A stretch of DNA of 64,000 nt from Cadophora sp. MPI-SDFR-AT-0126. Its lineage: Eukaryota > Ascomycota > Leotiomycetes > Helotiales > Ploettnerulaceae. Positions 1-11,700 of the stretch are shown in pieces; positions within the stretch are counted from its first letter, which is position 1, and each line of letters begins with the position of its first letter. The position numbers and the translations under genes were made by a program. The notes under the pieces were generated by a model that saw only the letters and a list, made by a program, of their open reading frames with translations, made no database searches and was not told the DNA's origin. The stretch covers positions 992,001 through 1,056,000 of the forward strand of contig JAGMVK010000003.1 of assembly GCA_020747065.1 (NCBI GenBank), written 5' to 3'.

Positions 1-381
1 AGGCTCCATTAGCCTTCAGCCTCCTGACGCGAATCTTGCGACATTCATTCCATTGCCCCTGGGAAACATCAGGGTCGGCTCACAATCGTTTATTCATTTA
101 TTTCGGCACCCCGGATCAGAATCCAGTATCATCATCAAATGCCACTCGCTGTACGAGAAGCTGGACTGAGTTATTGCGTTGAATTCCGAGTCCCTCAATA
201 GGAAGATCTGGCAGAAGGAGAACAGTTGGTAAATGGCAACAATGGCAGCCCTAAATGTCTCTGTATCGTACGAGGAACCAGAGTGGAATTCTTCCCCTGC
301 TTGGAGATTACCTGGATGGGCAGAACCGATCGTGAGATTTCGCACTGGGCCCCCCAAGGCATGAGCTGACACAACGTTCAG
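1..381. other. 5' edge, no gene seen
   Basis: I see no supportable gene. The open frames here lack family similarity and sit upstream of the PAP2-family gene, so this is most likely its promoter and leader or the tail of a neighbour outside the window. Confidence 0.4.
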
Positions 382-1591
382 ATGGTTGCAATCATCCTCG
401 TTGGCTCCATGATAACGACACGAAGACGAGGCTTTCGTCTGCTAGGAGGAAGGAGAAATAAAAATGGAATTCTGGATGACGGCTTAGACGACGATTCTGC
501 GCGGTCTTCCGATGACCTCCTTGCACGAGAATACATGCTCGGTTCATCAGACCGCTGGAGCGAGGATTCCATGACCTCAATGAAGAATCCGCCGAAGAAA
601 CGATCATGCTGTGGAGCAGTGATATACACACCGAACTCAACTCGGTTCTCAAACCACTTCCACAGTAGGATCATGCAGAAATTTCCCTTCTTAATGGAGA
701 TGTTCTATTGGATAATAACATACGCTTTTTACCGATGTACGAGCGTCATGTCGCAGGCTATTTTTTCAAAGACGGGGATATGGGATATTGCTCAAGATCA
801 TGGGCTGGCCATCTTGGAGTTCGAGCAGTTTTCGTGGCTGGGTTTTCTTTGGCCGGTACACGAGAGGGATGTGCAACAATGGTTCATGCACGGACACCAG
901 ACTTTCCTGACAGTCCTGAACCGCTCGTACGCATTGATTCACATCCCAGGAACTGTAGGGTATGGTATTCATCCAGTATGTTGCTTGGAATTTTACTGAC
1001 ATGCTCTCTAGCTTTATTGCGTGGTATTATCATGTTGCACCATCTTTTAATACATTCTCTGTGGTCAGAAGGACTATGACCCTCACCAATCTCCTGGCAT
1101 TCATGATCTTCATTATCTATCCATGTATGCCACCAAGACTGCTTCCTCCCGAATACGGCTTTCTCGATAGCGTTGGACACAACAAGGCAGAGAGCGTGTG
1201 GATGAGTGGGAAGTACGTCAACTCGCTAGCTGCGATGCCTTCCATGCACTTTGGGTATTCGTTTTGCATCGGATGTACCATGTTATACCACGCGGGAATC
1301 ATGCGGAAGTCCCTGGAGCCGGGAGAGACGCGAAAGTCGAAGCCGTGGCAGCTCTTCTATCTGATCATCGCTATCGGATACCCTTCTTGGGTTCTGGTCA
1401 CCATAGTGGCGACTGCCAACCATTATTATCTAGACGCCTGCATTTCTTTCTTTGTGGTTATCATTGCTTTCCTCTGTAATCAAGTGTTCTTTGTCATGTT
1501 GCCTTTGGAGGATCTGCTTCTGTGGTGTTTAAGAATCGAGAAGCCGGTTCCTACCACTGGAGACAGAGCTCGAAGAATGGCTTGCATATAA
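382..1591 (+). CDS. PAP2-family integral membrane protein (Aur1/Ipt1-like)
   Basis: Two exons, 382-959 and 1012-1591, joined by a 52-nt intron (GTATGG...CTCTAG), give 385 residues. A polar N-terminal 70 residues is followed by several hydrophobic segments. The lipid-phosphatase signature is visible: MPSMHFGYS with His272, then NHYYLD with His330 and Asp334, the catalytic His/His/Asp arrangement of PAP2 enzymes. The pattern is closest to the fungal PAP2_3 group that includes inositol-phosphorylceramide synthase-like proteins, so a phosphotransferase or phosphatase acting on lipid head groups in an internal membrane is likely (inference). Met10 (409) is an alternative start. It is co-oriented with the BTB gene downstream but about 1 kb away. 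Confidence 0.85.
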
Positions 1592-2650
1592 GGATTTGGA
1601 TAGGAGGCATTTAGAAAGGGCGTTCTGGTTTTGATACCATGGCAAAGCCTAAGGCTTGGGGGCGTTTTGGCAAGGCAGAAGTTGGATCCGGTCATACATA
1701 TACATATACTGATAGAAGGAGAAGCTCTGTTCCTTTTTGGGGGGGTGGAGGGGGGGGAAGGGTAGAGGGCCAATACAAAAAAACACATCAGAGAGAAGCT
1801 TCACGTAAGCGAGAGATGTTCAACTCAAGTTTCGCTTCTTCTACCCTTGGTGCCACCCGACGCTGTGTCGCTGCTCACACACCGTTGATACAATTCTGGC
1901 ATCGTGAGGTCATCTGGACTCGGACCTGGGCGTTAACCTCAGATCTTTCTCGTTATTCCCACGTGGAATCAGTCATAAAGTCGTTCAAGGCCACAAAGAC
2001 AAAGCGAAAGATATAGCTACATATGTGGCTATACATATAACGTATGATCTTCATTGCCCATCTAGGATATTCTTTATGTCATGCTCGTGAATCTCCGACA
2101 AACAAGATATCGTTTCTAGTCTTAGAGCTGCTCTTGGGAAATGATAGTATGACAGCTTACTAAGTAAAACATACCGTATCTTTCAATGAGGCCGACTTTA
2201 CTCAGATACAACTTAGCAGAGGATATATCAGTCAAGCCAGACGACTGCTAACTTGTCAACTTTATTAAAACCAGTTCTAGGGTTGCATGATCAGTGAAAG
2301 TTGTCTGTCCTGGCGCTTTCGTTTACTTCCGTACCTGCGTTGAGAAGGTAGGGGTCAATGCGCCAGGCACAATCAGCTCCAAGCCATACATTATTATCTC
2401 CAGCTTGAGCAAGCTCCTAGACACCTCCCCCACACTTGGCAACAGTCCATCTTTCCGCCAACATCTTTCCGAGTACTAGTCTTATTCGAATAAACATTCA
2501 TTCACTCGTTCTACCAATCTCTCTGCGACCACCATCACACCCTTTGCGCATTAAAGCACCGATTGGCCGTCCAGGTCCTGTCAACTTCGAGGCTCTGCGA
2601 CAAGACATTGACAGCTCTCCAATTCCACCAATTTCCTTTCTCACAGCACA
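1592..2650. other. Intergenic, leader of BTB gene
   Basis: No convincing gene. It holds a G-rich tract at about 1739-1762 and an AT-rich stretch at 1990-2290. The part after about 2400 is C/T-rich and is probably the 5' leader of the BTB gene. Confidence 0.5.
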
Positions 2651-3606
2651 ATGGCGGACGCAGGCGAAAACTACGAGGAGCTCATCCCAGCCGATACCCC
2701 GGCGGATGTTGAAATGGGTGGAGATGTGCCGGTTGTTGAGATCGAAGCTGGTGTTACTGGTGAGCCTGACAGTGGAGAAGGCGACGGCATGCCCTTCCAG
2801 GGAGAGCCAATGGAGGAGATTAGTGCTCGAACAACTTACATCGACTACCTGAAGAGTCCGATCATAAGTTTACTGGTCGGACAAGGCGATGAACAAGCTC
2901 TCTTAACTGCTCATCAAGCTCTCCTCGTTAGAAGCCCGTGGTTCGCCGACGCATGCGCCAAGTTCAGCGACGATGTCTCTGTAAGCATGGCGCACTTTCT
3001 ATCGCAAAGACTTGGCTAAGTCGAACCTAGGAACGCCGAATTGATCTTATTGACGAAGATCTCGATGCCGTTGGATGTTTCCTCGAATTCCTCTACACTG
3101 GTGACTACTTCCCGCGCAAGGTCCCTGGCTCCCGCGACCTCGAAAAAGACCCAGGTACCCCTGAAGTCGACGAGACTGGCGACCAGCTTTTGAAGCATGC
3201 TCGAGTCTACACTCTCGGTGAGACGCTCAATCTGCCACCACTCAAGTCTCTTGCATCCTCCAAGATTCACTGCGTCAATTCCACGGCAAAGGGCGAGATC
3301 GCATACGCCAGATACGTCTACGCCCACACCCAGAAAGACGACACAACTATCCGCGCCCCAGTCGCGAATTTCTGGGCTACTCGAAGTCATACTTTGCGCG
3401 CCGAGGCCGAGGACGAGTTTCGGTCAATGTGTTTGGAGTTCCCACAGTTCGGATACGACGTTCTCAGTTAGTCTCCCCATACAAGTGTTTCGTTGAAGAT
3501 ACTAACTCTTCAAATAGCCCGTGTACTGGACGAGAAGCTCAAGCGCGAGAAGCAGGAGAAGATGCATCCGACTCCAGGCAGCTCTCGCAAGCGACCTCGC
3601 GCATAA
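2651..3606 (+). CDS. BTB/POZ domain protein
   Basis: Three exons (2651-2980, 3031-3466, 3518-3606) with introns of 50 and 51 nt encode 284 residues. The first 55 residues are acidic and low-complexity. A BTB/POZ fold spans about residues 62-140, recognisable from ALLTAHQALLVRSPWF and ECFLEFLYTGDY-like sequence (here CFLEFLYTGDYF). The middle is rich in charged helices, and the C-terminus (LKREKQEK...SSRKRPRA) is basic and could be a nuclear localisation signal. BTB domains mediate protein-protein contacts, often as Cul3 adaptors or dimerisation modules. No second domain (Kelch, MATH) is seen, so the partner and pathway cannot be assigned. It is convergent with the stuA-like gene. Confidence 0.85.
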
Positions 3607-4206
3607 ACAAATCGAACGAAACGGTAGCCTATGCTCCAGGATCAACGAGAGTACAGGAGCCTTTTCTCCGTTTGTACTACAAGAAGGGACTTTACTTCTC
3701 TCTTTGCGGCACTATAGTGGTGGTGGCGGGATGATCTGAGCTTGGGATGAATGGACGGATGGCTAATCTTGTGTTGCATTTGTATGAACAGAAAAGCCGC
3801 TTTGTATAATAGCTGCGACACGGGAACCACGATTGACAAGGGCCGAAGTAAAGACTTTTTGTCGTCATGAAAAGGTGTCCGGTGTTTTCCTTGTTTTTAA
3901 ATACTAATATCGATATTGATATCCATCACAACCGTTAGAACAAGAAACAGAAAGGTATCCATCCCATATTTTTGCGCCGTTCCAAAGATCCACCGATTGA
4001 AAGACACCTAAAGCAAGACATTATTCATCAAGGAGCCCTAGCTTGAAATTTCAAGCAAACTCCCGGCCCATATAAGGTATCATAACCATCCTCGTACCTC
4101 GCAATCCAGGTAGCCGTTGCATTCAATTTGGGATCTCAGTGCCCCTCCATCATGCCCACCGCTCGATCAGCACTCATCATTCGATGCAACCGTCTAGACA
4201 AGCATA
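3607..4206. other. Convergent 3' region
   Basis: Shared 3' flank of the BTB gene and the stuA-like gene. I looked here on the minus strand for the missing Pro/Gln-rich C-terminal half of a full-length StuA and found none. Confidence 0.5.
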
Positions 4207-5116
4207 TCAAAATTGGTCGTATTCATACCTCTGACCAGCAGGAACGGGAGGACGTCCTGGTCCCACGGGAACTTGACCACCCATCCCAGCCATATTCGGC
4301 GGTGGAAGCTCCTGGCTTCTAGGGATTTGCGCAGCCGCTGCATAGCCTTTGTTGATAGGATGATAGAGTAAGGCTCCGATGTTGTGCACGAAGAGGGGAT
4401 ACAGCATCTCCGTAATTTTCTCCTTGTTGGCGAATTCGAGAGCTCGTTCGAATGGGATCCTTAGGGATACATTAGTATGGGGCGTTGACAATGAGTGGAG
4501 TCAAGCGGGGTAAATATACCAGACACCCTTCAAGTGCATGGGGCCGATCTTCACAACATGTTTTTGTTTCTCGCTCTTCAAGATCCCGTCTCGCCTGCCA
4601 CGAGTCATGCCTGCCACGTTCAGGAGCTTGGTTCCATTGATCATGTGGTTATCTGTCGGGGAATGTTAATCTCGGGATTCTGACTTGGTGGGGATATCTA
4701 CCCTCTCGTCTAGCAACGCAGGTACCCTTGACATCGACTTGAAAGCACAACGTTCCCTCGTCTTCCCACAACGTAGCCGTGACTCGAGGTTTAGCTCCAA
4801 CAGGTGCAATTTGTCCTGTCGTGTCCATGTTCATGCTCTGCGCAGCATAGTCCCCATTATCTTGTCCAGGGACTGACATAGGCGGAAGCTGAGGGCCTTG
4901 CGGCTGAGATGGTGGAGGAGGGTAGGAACGAGTGGTGTCTTGGGGATAACGAAGTCGAATATCGTAGGAGTATTGAGGATATTGATATGATGTCTGCCCG
5001 TCCTGGCTTCCTTGGGATTGCTCAGGTTGGGGGAGGTAAGGCTGGCCATTTGCGTTGCCTGGCGTGGGCGGACCATATGGGGAGACGTGCACTGGGTGAG
5101 GCATTTCGGACGCCAT
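4207..5116 (-). CDS. stuA: StuA-type APSES transcription factor, short C-terminus
   Basis: Three coding exons (5116-4702, 4652-4520, 4459-4207), with introns of 49 and 60 nt, give 266 residues. Residues 1-108 are Pro/Gln/Tyr-rich. The APSES DNA-binding domain spans about 109-220 and is nearly canonical: [29 protein letters not shown] (spanning the first splice), [18 protein letters not shown] and [15 protein letters not shown]. StuA-class proteins bind StuA response elements and control conidiophore development and dimorphism (established knowledge). The reading stops only about 46 residues after the domain, whereas StuA orthologues usually continue for several hundred residues and carry their nuclear signal there. 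This is either a missed 3' exon, a truncated orthologue or a short paralogue. The start at 5116 follows a long repeat-rich leader; the frame is open further upstream, but that sequence is low-complexity. Confidence 0.82.
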
Positions 5117-5274
5117 GATGCTGCTGCCAACGGGCTGGCTTGAGCTGGGGGTTGGAGGGGGAAGTGGAAGGGGAAGGGATGTATCTCTAGGAGGATTGAC
5201 GGTGTGAGAATCGGAGCTGTAGAGTGAGGTGTGGGGAACAATCTTTCGAGACCATCTCTGGTTATTATTAGCTC

Positions 5275-5302
5275 GGCTGGCTGGCTGGCTGGCTGGCTGG
5301 CT
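5275..5302. repeat. (GGCT)7 microsatellite
   Basis: Seven copies of GGCT in the 5' leader of the stuA-like gene, about 160 bp before its ATG. Confidence 0.95.
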
Positions 5303-5555
5303 GCTATCAACGTGGGGTAGGCATAAGTACTGTACAGTAGAAGTAGCAGGCCGACTAGGGGCCGTGGTCCGGCTTACTCTGCACGAACGGAACAATGATT
5401 GCAACTTCCAATCCGCGTTTTGACCAGGCGTATCGAACTGGAAGCAGAAATTTGAAGGCAGGATCGCAGAAGAAACAGAAGCAGAATAGGAGGAGGCGGA
5501 GATTCGATTATTTGACACAGCCTTGTGAAGGTCAAATGCTGACGAAATACATGGG

Positions 5556-5592
5556 CAAGGTAGGGTAGGGTAGGGCAGGGCAAGGCAAGGCA
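5556..5592. repeat. AAGGT/AGGGT-type degenerate tandem repeat
   Basis: Pentanucleotide tract changing from GGGTA through GGGCA to AGGCA units in the stuA-like leader. It resembles telomeric repeat superficially but lacks the TTAGGG unit. Confidence 0.85.
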
Positions 5593-5695
5593 AAAGCATT
5601 CATTGCATGAGGTTTAGCGATCAAGCAGCCCAGAGCCTCCTATCAGCCATGTTCTGCACCCTCTTGGTGAAACCTGCCCAGTAGCTTCGGGTGCC

Positions 5696-5714
5696 TGCTT
5701 GCTTGCTTGCTTGC
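5696..5714. repeat. (GCTT)n microsatellite
   Basis: Short GCTT tandem tract between the stuA-like gene and SRP72. Confidence 0.9.
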
Positions 5715-6280
5715 GCGTGGCTGACTATAACTATACGACACCAAGCCGGGTTTGTTTTGGTTGGTAAGAGCCTTGACGTTTCGTTCGTTTCTGTACTTGA
5801 AGTCAGCAGCATATTTTCCTAGCTGCTTACTGTTACGTGGTAAGAGCTTGCAACAGCTTGTGCAACTCTGCCTAGGGTGCAGGGCAAAGAACTTGGTAGG
5901 AAGAGTCTTCTTGTGCCATGCCATTTAACAGGTAGTACATACGACTGGCCTTCACATCTGATGAACAGCTGTGGCATTTCTGATTGAGGGTATTCAGCTC
6001 TGATCTTCAGGTGTAATAATTGCTTGACTGGCCTAATAAGCGAGCTATTGGCCCCGAGCCCCACTATCACCACCACCCCTCGCCTCGACTTTTCGACTTC
6101 ACCCCGCCATTGCACATGACCAGTCGTTTACACCCATCACCATTCATCGGCCGGCCTCACATCCTCTCTTCTAGTTTACTGCCAGAATCTAGGCTACGCG
6201 AACAGGAGAATATTCGAGGGAGATGTTGTGAAACAACGAGCGAAAACTCTGAAGACATTGTGCGCAAGCAGACCTCCACG

Positions 6281-8291
6281 ATGGCTGCCAATCCCACTGC
6301 GACGCTGACCTCCCTCCTCCGGGGCTCGACGATTGAGGACCACGAGGAGGTTCTCAAGGCCGTTAATGCGGTTCTGAAATCATCAAAGAGTAATGCCAAT
6401 GCTCTGCATACCCGTGTTGTAGCGCTGCTCAAGCTCGACCGATTCGACGATGCCCTGCGCGCACTGGACGATGGCGGAGACAAATTGGCCGAGCGATGTG
6501 TTCTCGAGAAGGCATATGCGCTGTATAAGACGGGGCAGCTCACTGAAGCTGAAAGACTTGCCAAGGGCGCAAACAAGAGGGGCCTTAAACATGTTGCAGC
6601 ACAGGTCGCCTACCGGGCAGAGAAATTTGAGGATGCTGCCCGGATATACCAAGAGCTAAGCTCCCAGTCTGCTGCGATTGAGGGCGAGGAAAATGACCTG
6701 CGGATCAACAGTTCGGCAGCGGATGCGCAATTAGAGTGGCAAGGTAATGGAGATAAAGTCGAGCCGAGCAGAAAGAAACCGTCTAGAGAAGACCTGGAAG
6801 CTTTCGAGACATCGTATAATTCTGCATGTGGATGTATTGCCAGAGGAGACTTGGGTCCTGGAAGTGTGCTATTAAAGAGAGCGAGAGATCTGTGTGAAGC
6901 TTTGGACGAGTTGAGTGACGAGGAGAAAAGAGCAGAGGTCTTGCCTATAATGGTTCAACAAGCCTATGTTTTCACAAAATTGGGGAAGCTGGAAGAGGCT
7001 GAAGCTCTGCAGAGAATGATCAATATTGCTGAGTTCGTACTTTATAAATTGTTTCAAGTTGTCAAGTTACGGTTTGCTAATACACTACAGTGTTCCCGAG
7101 CCTCCTTCGAGAGTCATCGCACAGAACAACAGTTTGGCTGCCTCTGCAAAGCACGAGAATCCTTTCATGACGCAGCGTATCTTTGAAGCCGTCCCAAGCC
7201 TTTCTCCCACAGAAAAGTTGTTTGAACATCAAGCAAGCATTTTAGAGCGCAATAGATACACCATCGATCTGCAATCTCAGAAATACGCTGGAGTTGCATA
7301 TTCCACAGCTTCAATCATCTCAAAATCTCCATCCCCGACAATCTCTCCATATACCAACTCATTAGCCGTCCTCAATGCCGCCGCCCTTGCCAAAAACGAG
7401 ACTGGCAAAGCCAGCCTGAAAGCCATCGTTCCCATCCTGGAGAAGCGACCTAAAGACGTCGGTCTAATTCTCGTCATCGTCCAACTCTACATGCTCATCA
7501 ACAATCCCGGCCCAGCTATCAACCTCCTCGAGTCCTTTTTCAAGCGCCTAGAACACTCCACAACACCCGCAGACCAAGACGTACGATTCGCACCAGGTCT
7601 TGTAGCTCTCGTCGTCTCCCTCTATCGACTCTCAGGCCGCAAAGCAGCCATAAAACAAGAACTGGGGAAGGCAGCCTCTTACTGGCATAGGAAGTCCAAA
7701 CCGTCAATCCCGCTTCTCCGCGCTGCAGGCACGGTCCTCCTCGAGTCTTCCACCCCAGAAGACCTCTCCACAGCTGGCGAGATCTTTTCCAGTCTTCGAG
7801 AACAAGATCCCAATGACCGCACCGCCATCGCTGGCTTCGTTGCCTCCTATGCTACCACGGACCTTGCTATAGTAACTCCTGATCTAGAGAAACTGACTCC
7901 CGTATCTCGCCTCGTGTCCGGCATCGATGCAGCTGCTTTGGAAGAAGCAGGTATCCCATCCCTACCTGCCCACGCTACGGCTAGCAAGAAACGCAGCGCC
8001 GAAACCGAGAAAGAAAAAACATTGCCGCCGAAGAAACAGAAGATTCGCAAATCTCACATGCCGAAGGATTTCGAGGATGGAAAGAAAATGGATCCGGAGC
8101 GCTGGCTGCCGTTGAGGGACCGCAGCAGCTACAGACCGAAGGGGAAGAAGGGGAAGAAGAAGGCTATGGATTTGACGCAGGGCGGTGTGGTGAAGGAAGA
8201 GGAGAGCTTGGAATTGGCTGGTGGAGCGGGTACTGTGAAGGTCGAGAAGGCGACTGGTGGCAAGCCGAAGAAGAAAAAGGGGAAGAAGTAA
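6281..8291 (+). CDS. srp72: Signal recognition particle subunit SRP72
   Basis: Exons 6281-7032 and 7091-8291, with a 58-nt intron (GTTCGT...CTACAG, branch GCTAAT), encode 650 residues. The protein begins with helical TPR-type repeats, as in SRP72, and ends with the conserved RNA-binding segment DPERWLPLRDRSSY (about residues 585-598) followed by a Lys-rich tail (PKKKKGKK). SRP72 binds SRP68 and the 7S RNA in the S domain and is needed for cotranslational targeting to the ER. The ATG at 6281 was chosen because the frame upstream is leader-like and the protein from here aligns in length with SRP72. It is convergent with the Sec7 gene. Confidence 0.93.
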
Positions 8292-8798
8292 ATACTCGGC
8301 TAAAGTGGGGCTGTCAATCCAAGCCAAGTGCAATGACTGTAGTAACTGTTCATATGCCACTTGCCATATTCATGGCTATAACTTTCTTGACAAGGTCGAA
8401 ACGGGTATATCGTTCATGTTAAATATCCTCAATCTCATGCCATGTCATCTTTTCCTTCGAAGCGCCTTTAATTGGAGCTAGAATCCACTGAGCCCGCAAC
8501 GATTAGTTTGCGCTGGTCATCCCAAACGAAAACGCCAACCAATATTTTCCTCCGATCCATAAAGAGAACAAAGCCAGTGAATGTCCCCATAGTCTACCGT
8601 CTAATATACACCTCCAAATGCCCGAAACCTGAAAGAAACTGTGCTTTTCGGTTTGCATTGTGGTCGCACAATCCCTCATACTCCCCGGCTAAATCCATCC
8701 AATGCCTGCCAACTCCAGAACCGTTTACAAAGGAATGTTGTAAAAATCTCAGTAATCTCACCGGATGAAACATAAAAAAGAATGGGCCCTGTCGTGCC
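8292..8798. other. Convergent 3' region
   Basis: Shared 3' flank of SRP72 and the Sec7 gene. I see no further gene. Confidence 0.5.
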
Positions 8799-11700
8799 TC
8801 AAGCGCTGATAGCAGTCTGCAACGGGGGCAATCTCTCGCTCTCGCCTTGAGGTTCGAGATCAGCGCCATCATCATGTCGAAGTGGCGCGAGGTTCTTCTC
8901 TGATAAAGCCTGCATAGCCGGTGAATTTGAGGCTTCAGGCGTGTAAAACATTGCTTGTTGAGCTTGGCTAGCGGGCCGGCTGCTAGTTGTGTATCCGTCT
9001 TCGTCCTCGACCGGCGGTAGCGGTGTTCTCCTGCCTTCCGAGAAGCTTATTGCAGCATCGCTGTCCTCGCCGTCAGAGGCCACAGCACCAGAGGGGCCAA
9101 GTGAGTGGCTCGCTATTTTCCGGTGTAAATCTCTGAAACTCCTCGCAGTCGCTGTGCTGGTTGTTGCCTGTGAATCATGGCGTTCGTGAAACTCATAGGG
9201 CTCAGCAAGAACAGAGTGAAAGTCATCCTCAATAGTCGTGGGTGACAACTGCCCTGGCTCATCTTTGTGTGGCTGTTTTCGGAGGCGAAGACGCTCCTCA
9301 TGCGACATGCTCTGGAGTTCAGAGCCAAAAGTGATCACGGATGCTTTCTTACCATGAACAACAAAACTTCCTGTGCCTCGAGACAAGACATCATCTTTAC
9401 CTTCCTCTGACATGCCTGCGCTTGAGGAGGAATCTTTGCCTCTTCGACTCCGTGCGTGCGATGGAACATGGGCCTCTCGGAGAGTTCGGTGTAAGCTCCG
9501 ACGAATCTTGCCTCTGTCTAACTTGTCCTTTTCTACACCATGGTCCTTCCCATCTTCATTCTCAGGGCCGGTGGCAGGTCGCTTGCCATCTGTAATTTTG
9601 TCCATATCTGAAGCAACAAGTCCTTGTTGTTCCAGAACGGCCTGCTCAGCAGCGTCGACGTTTGGTGAAGGAGCGCGTTGAGATTCGCCACTTGTCACTG
9701 GCTTCAGACTGGACTTGGAGGGGGTGACAGCTAGGTTGGGGCTCGACGGCAAAGCTACGCTTGAGAAAGAAGGTTTGCGCCCGCTACGAGCATCGAAGCT
9801 AAGTGGTGGAAGCTCCCATGATGCTTGTGCCTTGTTGAAGCTCGACGATCTGGTCAACTCGGGTGGCGTCTGGAAAACGTCATCCACTCCCATCTCGGGA
9901 CTGATGGGCGAAGTGGGTTGATTCGCAGTAGATGGGCGGTTGGCTGAATGTGAAACCGGCGATCGAGGGGTCCGTTGAGGAGTATTGCTGCTTGTCTTCG
10001 AAGGCAGACGAGCTAGATTATTACGTTCAGATGAAGAGGTTTCCGCTACTTCACGCCGAGGCGATGTAACTGATGGGTTCTTCTCTTCCTCAAGATCCAT
10101 GGTCAAAATATCCTTGTGACACTTCAGACGCCAGATTTCCATTCGGCCCCATTTCAGTTGAGCAGCCATTCGCCCAGCCGCCAAAACGACTTGCTCCCTG
10201 GTTTTTGGCTGGATTGGGGCAAGGATCTGAAGATGTCGGGCATTTCTGAGTTGTGCGTCCAGCTGCTTCTGAGCAGCAGCGAGTTTGACGTCAGCGTCGG
10301 CGATTTTTTGTAACATGATGTCTCGTCGTGCGGCGAGAATGTCCTGTGCCATTTTTGTATCAATCTTTCCACTAACAATAGTAACTTCGCCAGTTGGTGT
10401 CTGAACCGACTTTGTGGACTCATTGTGGCTATCCAATCGTCGAATCCCTCGGGTTCGTTGACCGTCGTAATTACCGCCAACTACACCTCTCATCCGGACA
10501 CCCGAAGTCCTGAATGCGGCTGCATAATTGAGTTTCGCAAGCCAATCATTCATTTCGTGCTCGTTGTCAGCGAGGAACGTCTCCTCGAAGCCTCCATGAC
10601 GAACAAATACGAATGCGTTCTTGTGCTTCTTATACGTCGAATCTAGCAAAGCAACAGCATCATCCGTGGACATCAGTGCGTCTGGTTTGAACGAGTCTAG
10701 GGGAGGCTTGAAGATGACCGGGATTCCGTCATGTCCCTGTTTGACGTGAGACTCCAGCTGATGAATCAAGCTCTTGATCCAGGCAGTGTTCCGAAAGAAA
10801 TAGAGCTGGGCACCTGTCAAAATAGCACCCCATTCCTGCCAAGGTGATCTCGTTTTCTTCTTTTTAGCATCCTTGCGCCACAGTAATCCGACTTTAGTAA
10901 TCTTGATGTCGACGATGCCAGGGTGGGCTTCTTCTGGATTGTTCAAAGTTTTATCGTTCATGAAAGCGTCGGGTCTCGATCTCGCGGATACAATCTGCAA
11001 TACTCCAGTCCGGAAAAATGTCTTCTGTAGATCTTGCAGGTTAAGTGATGTGGCTGTACCCAGATAGCTGTAAGGCTCCTCCAAATACATCACATCTTTA
11101 AGATTGGGTCTCAAAGAGTCAAGCTTGCTATCTATGATAAGAGTGTATGGATCCACCGGTTCCTTGGATGGACGTTTAGTAGGATCCACAGCTCCACGAG
11201 GGAATATCGACTTCTTCTTCATCTTGTGCTGAATAATGCGTTCGCCATTGATATCAAGATCATCCTCGACATGGATGAAAGGCGTGTAGGAGATGTTATC
11301 GTAAAAGCATTCGAGTATCTCGTCAAAAATGCCTTCCCCCCGGGTATTCTTGAGGTAGTCTGGTTTCTGCATCTTGTGCTTGTTGTTCTTGTTGAATACG
11401 TCTGTATGGAGTATGAGTAGAGAGAATGCGATAAAATATGCTTGGTCAGGAGATGCATATATTCCAGGATTGCATTCGTGGTATCTGTTAGCGAATCCTT
11501 GTAAGCACCTGTCAATCTGTTGAGTTTCCTTTGGCAGCTCAACTTCCATTAGCAGTTTTCGAATTGCCATGTCCATTGGGTCACCAAAGAATCCAAAGCC
11601 GCGCATGTAACTACGAAGGACGGCCTGAGAAAATGGATCTGTGCCTTTGGACAGCACACTGGCAACGACTCCTCTGCTGACTGCTTCCTCCAAGCGAACG

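Larger units (their letters stand above)
5117..6280. promoter_or_regulatory. Divergent stuA-like / SRP72 promoter and leaders
   Basis: Region of 1.16 kb between divergent start codons. It holds short tandem repeats at 5275-5302, 5556-5592 and 5696-5714, and several small open frames that could act as upstream ORFs for the stuA-like gene. Long uORF-bearing leaders are known for stuA genes, which supports a regulatory reading, but no site was identified with confidence. Confidence 0.4.

Noticed and set aside
94..372. 92-codon minus-strand frame at the left edge
   Set aside because: No recognisable domain and no splice signals; probably chance.
1639..2016. 125-codon plus-strand frame right of the PAP2 gene
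   Set aside because: It crosses a poly-G tract, has no family resemblance and lies in what looks like 3' flank.
5556..5592. Telomere-like GGGTA repeat
   Set aside because: Short, degenerate, lacks TTAGGG units and sits in a gene leader; not evidence of an internal telomere.
5117..5599. N-terminal extension of the stuA-like frame to 5,599
   Set aside because: The extension is translated tetranucleotide and pentanucleotide repeat and leader sequence; the ATG at 5,116 fits the family better.
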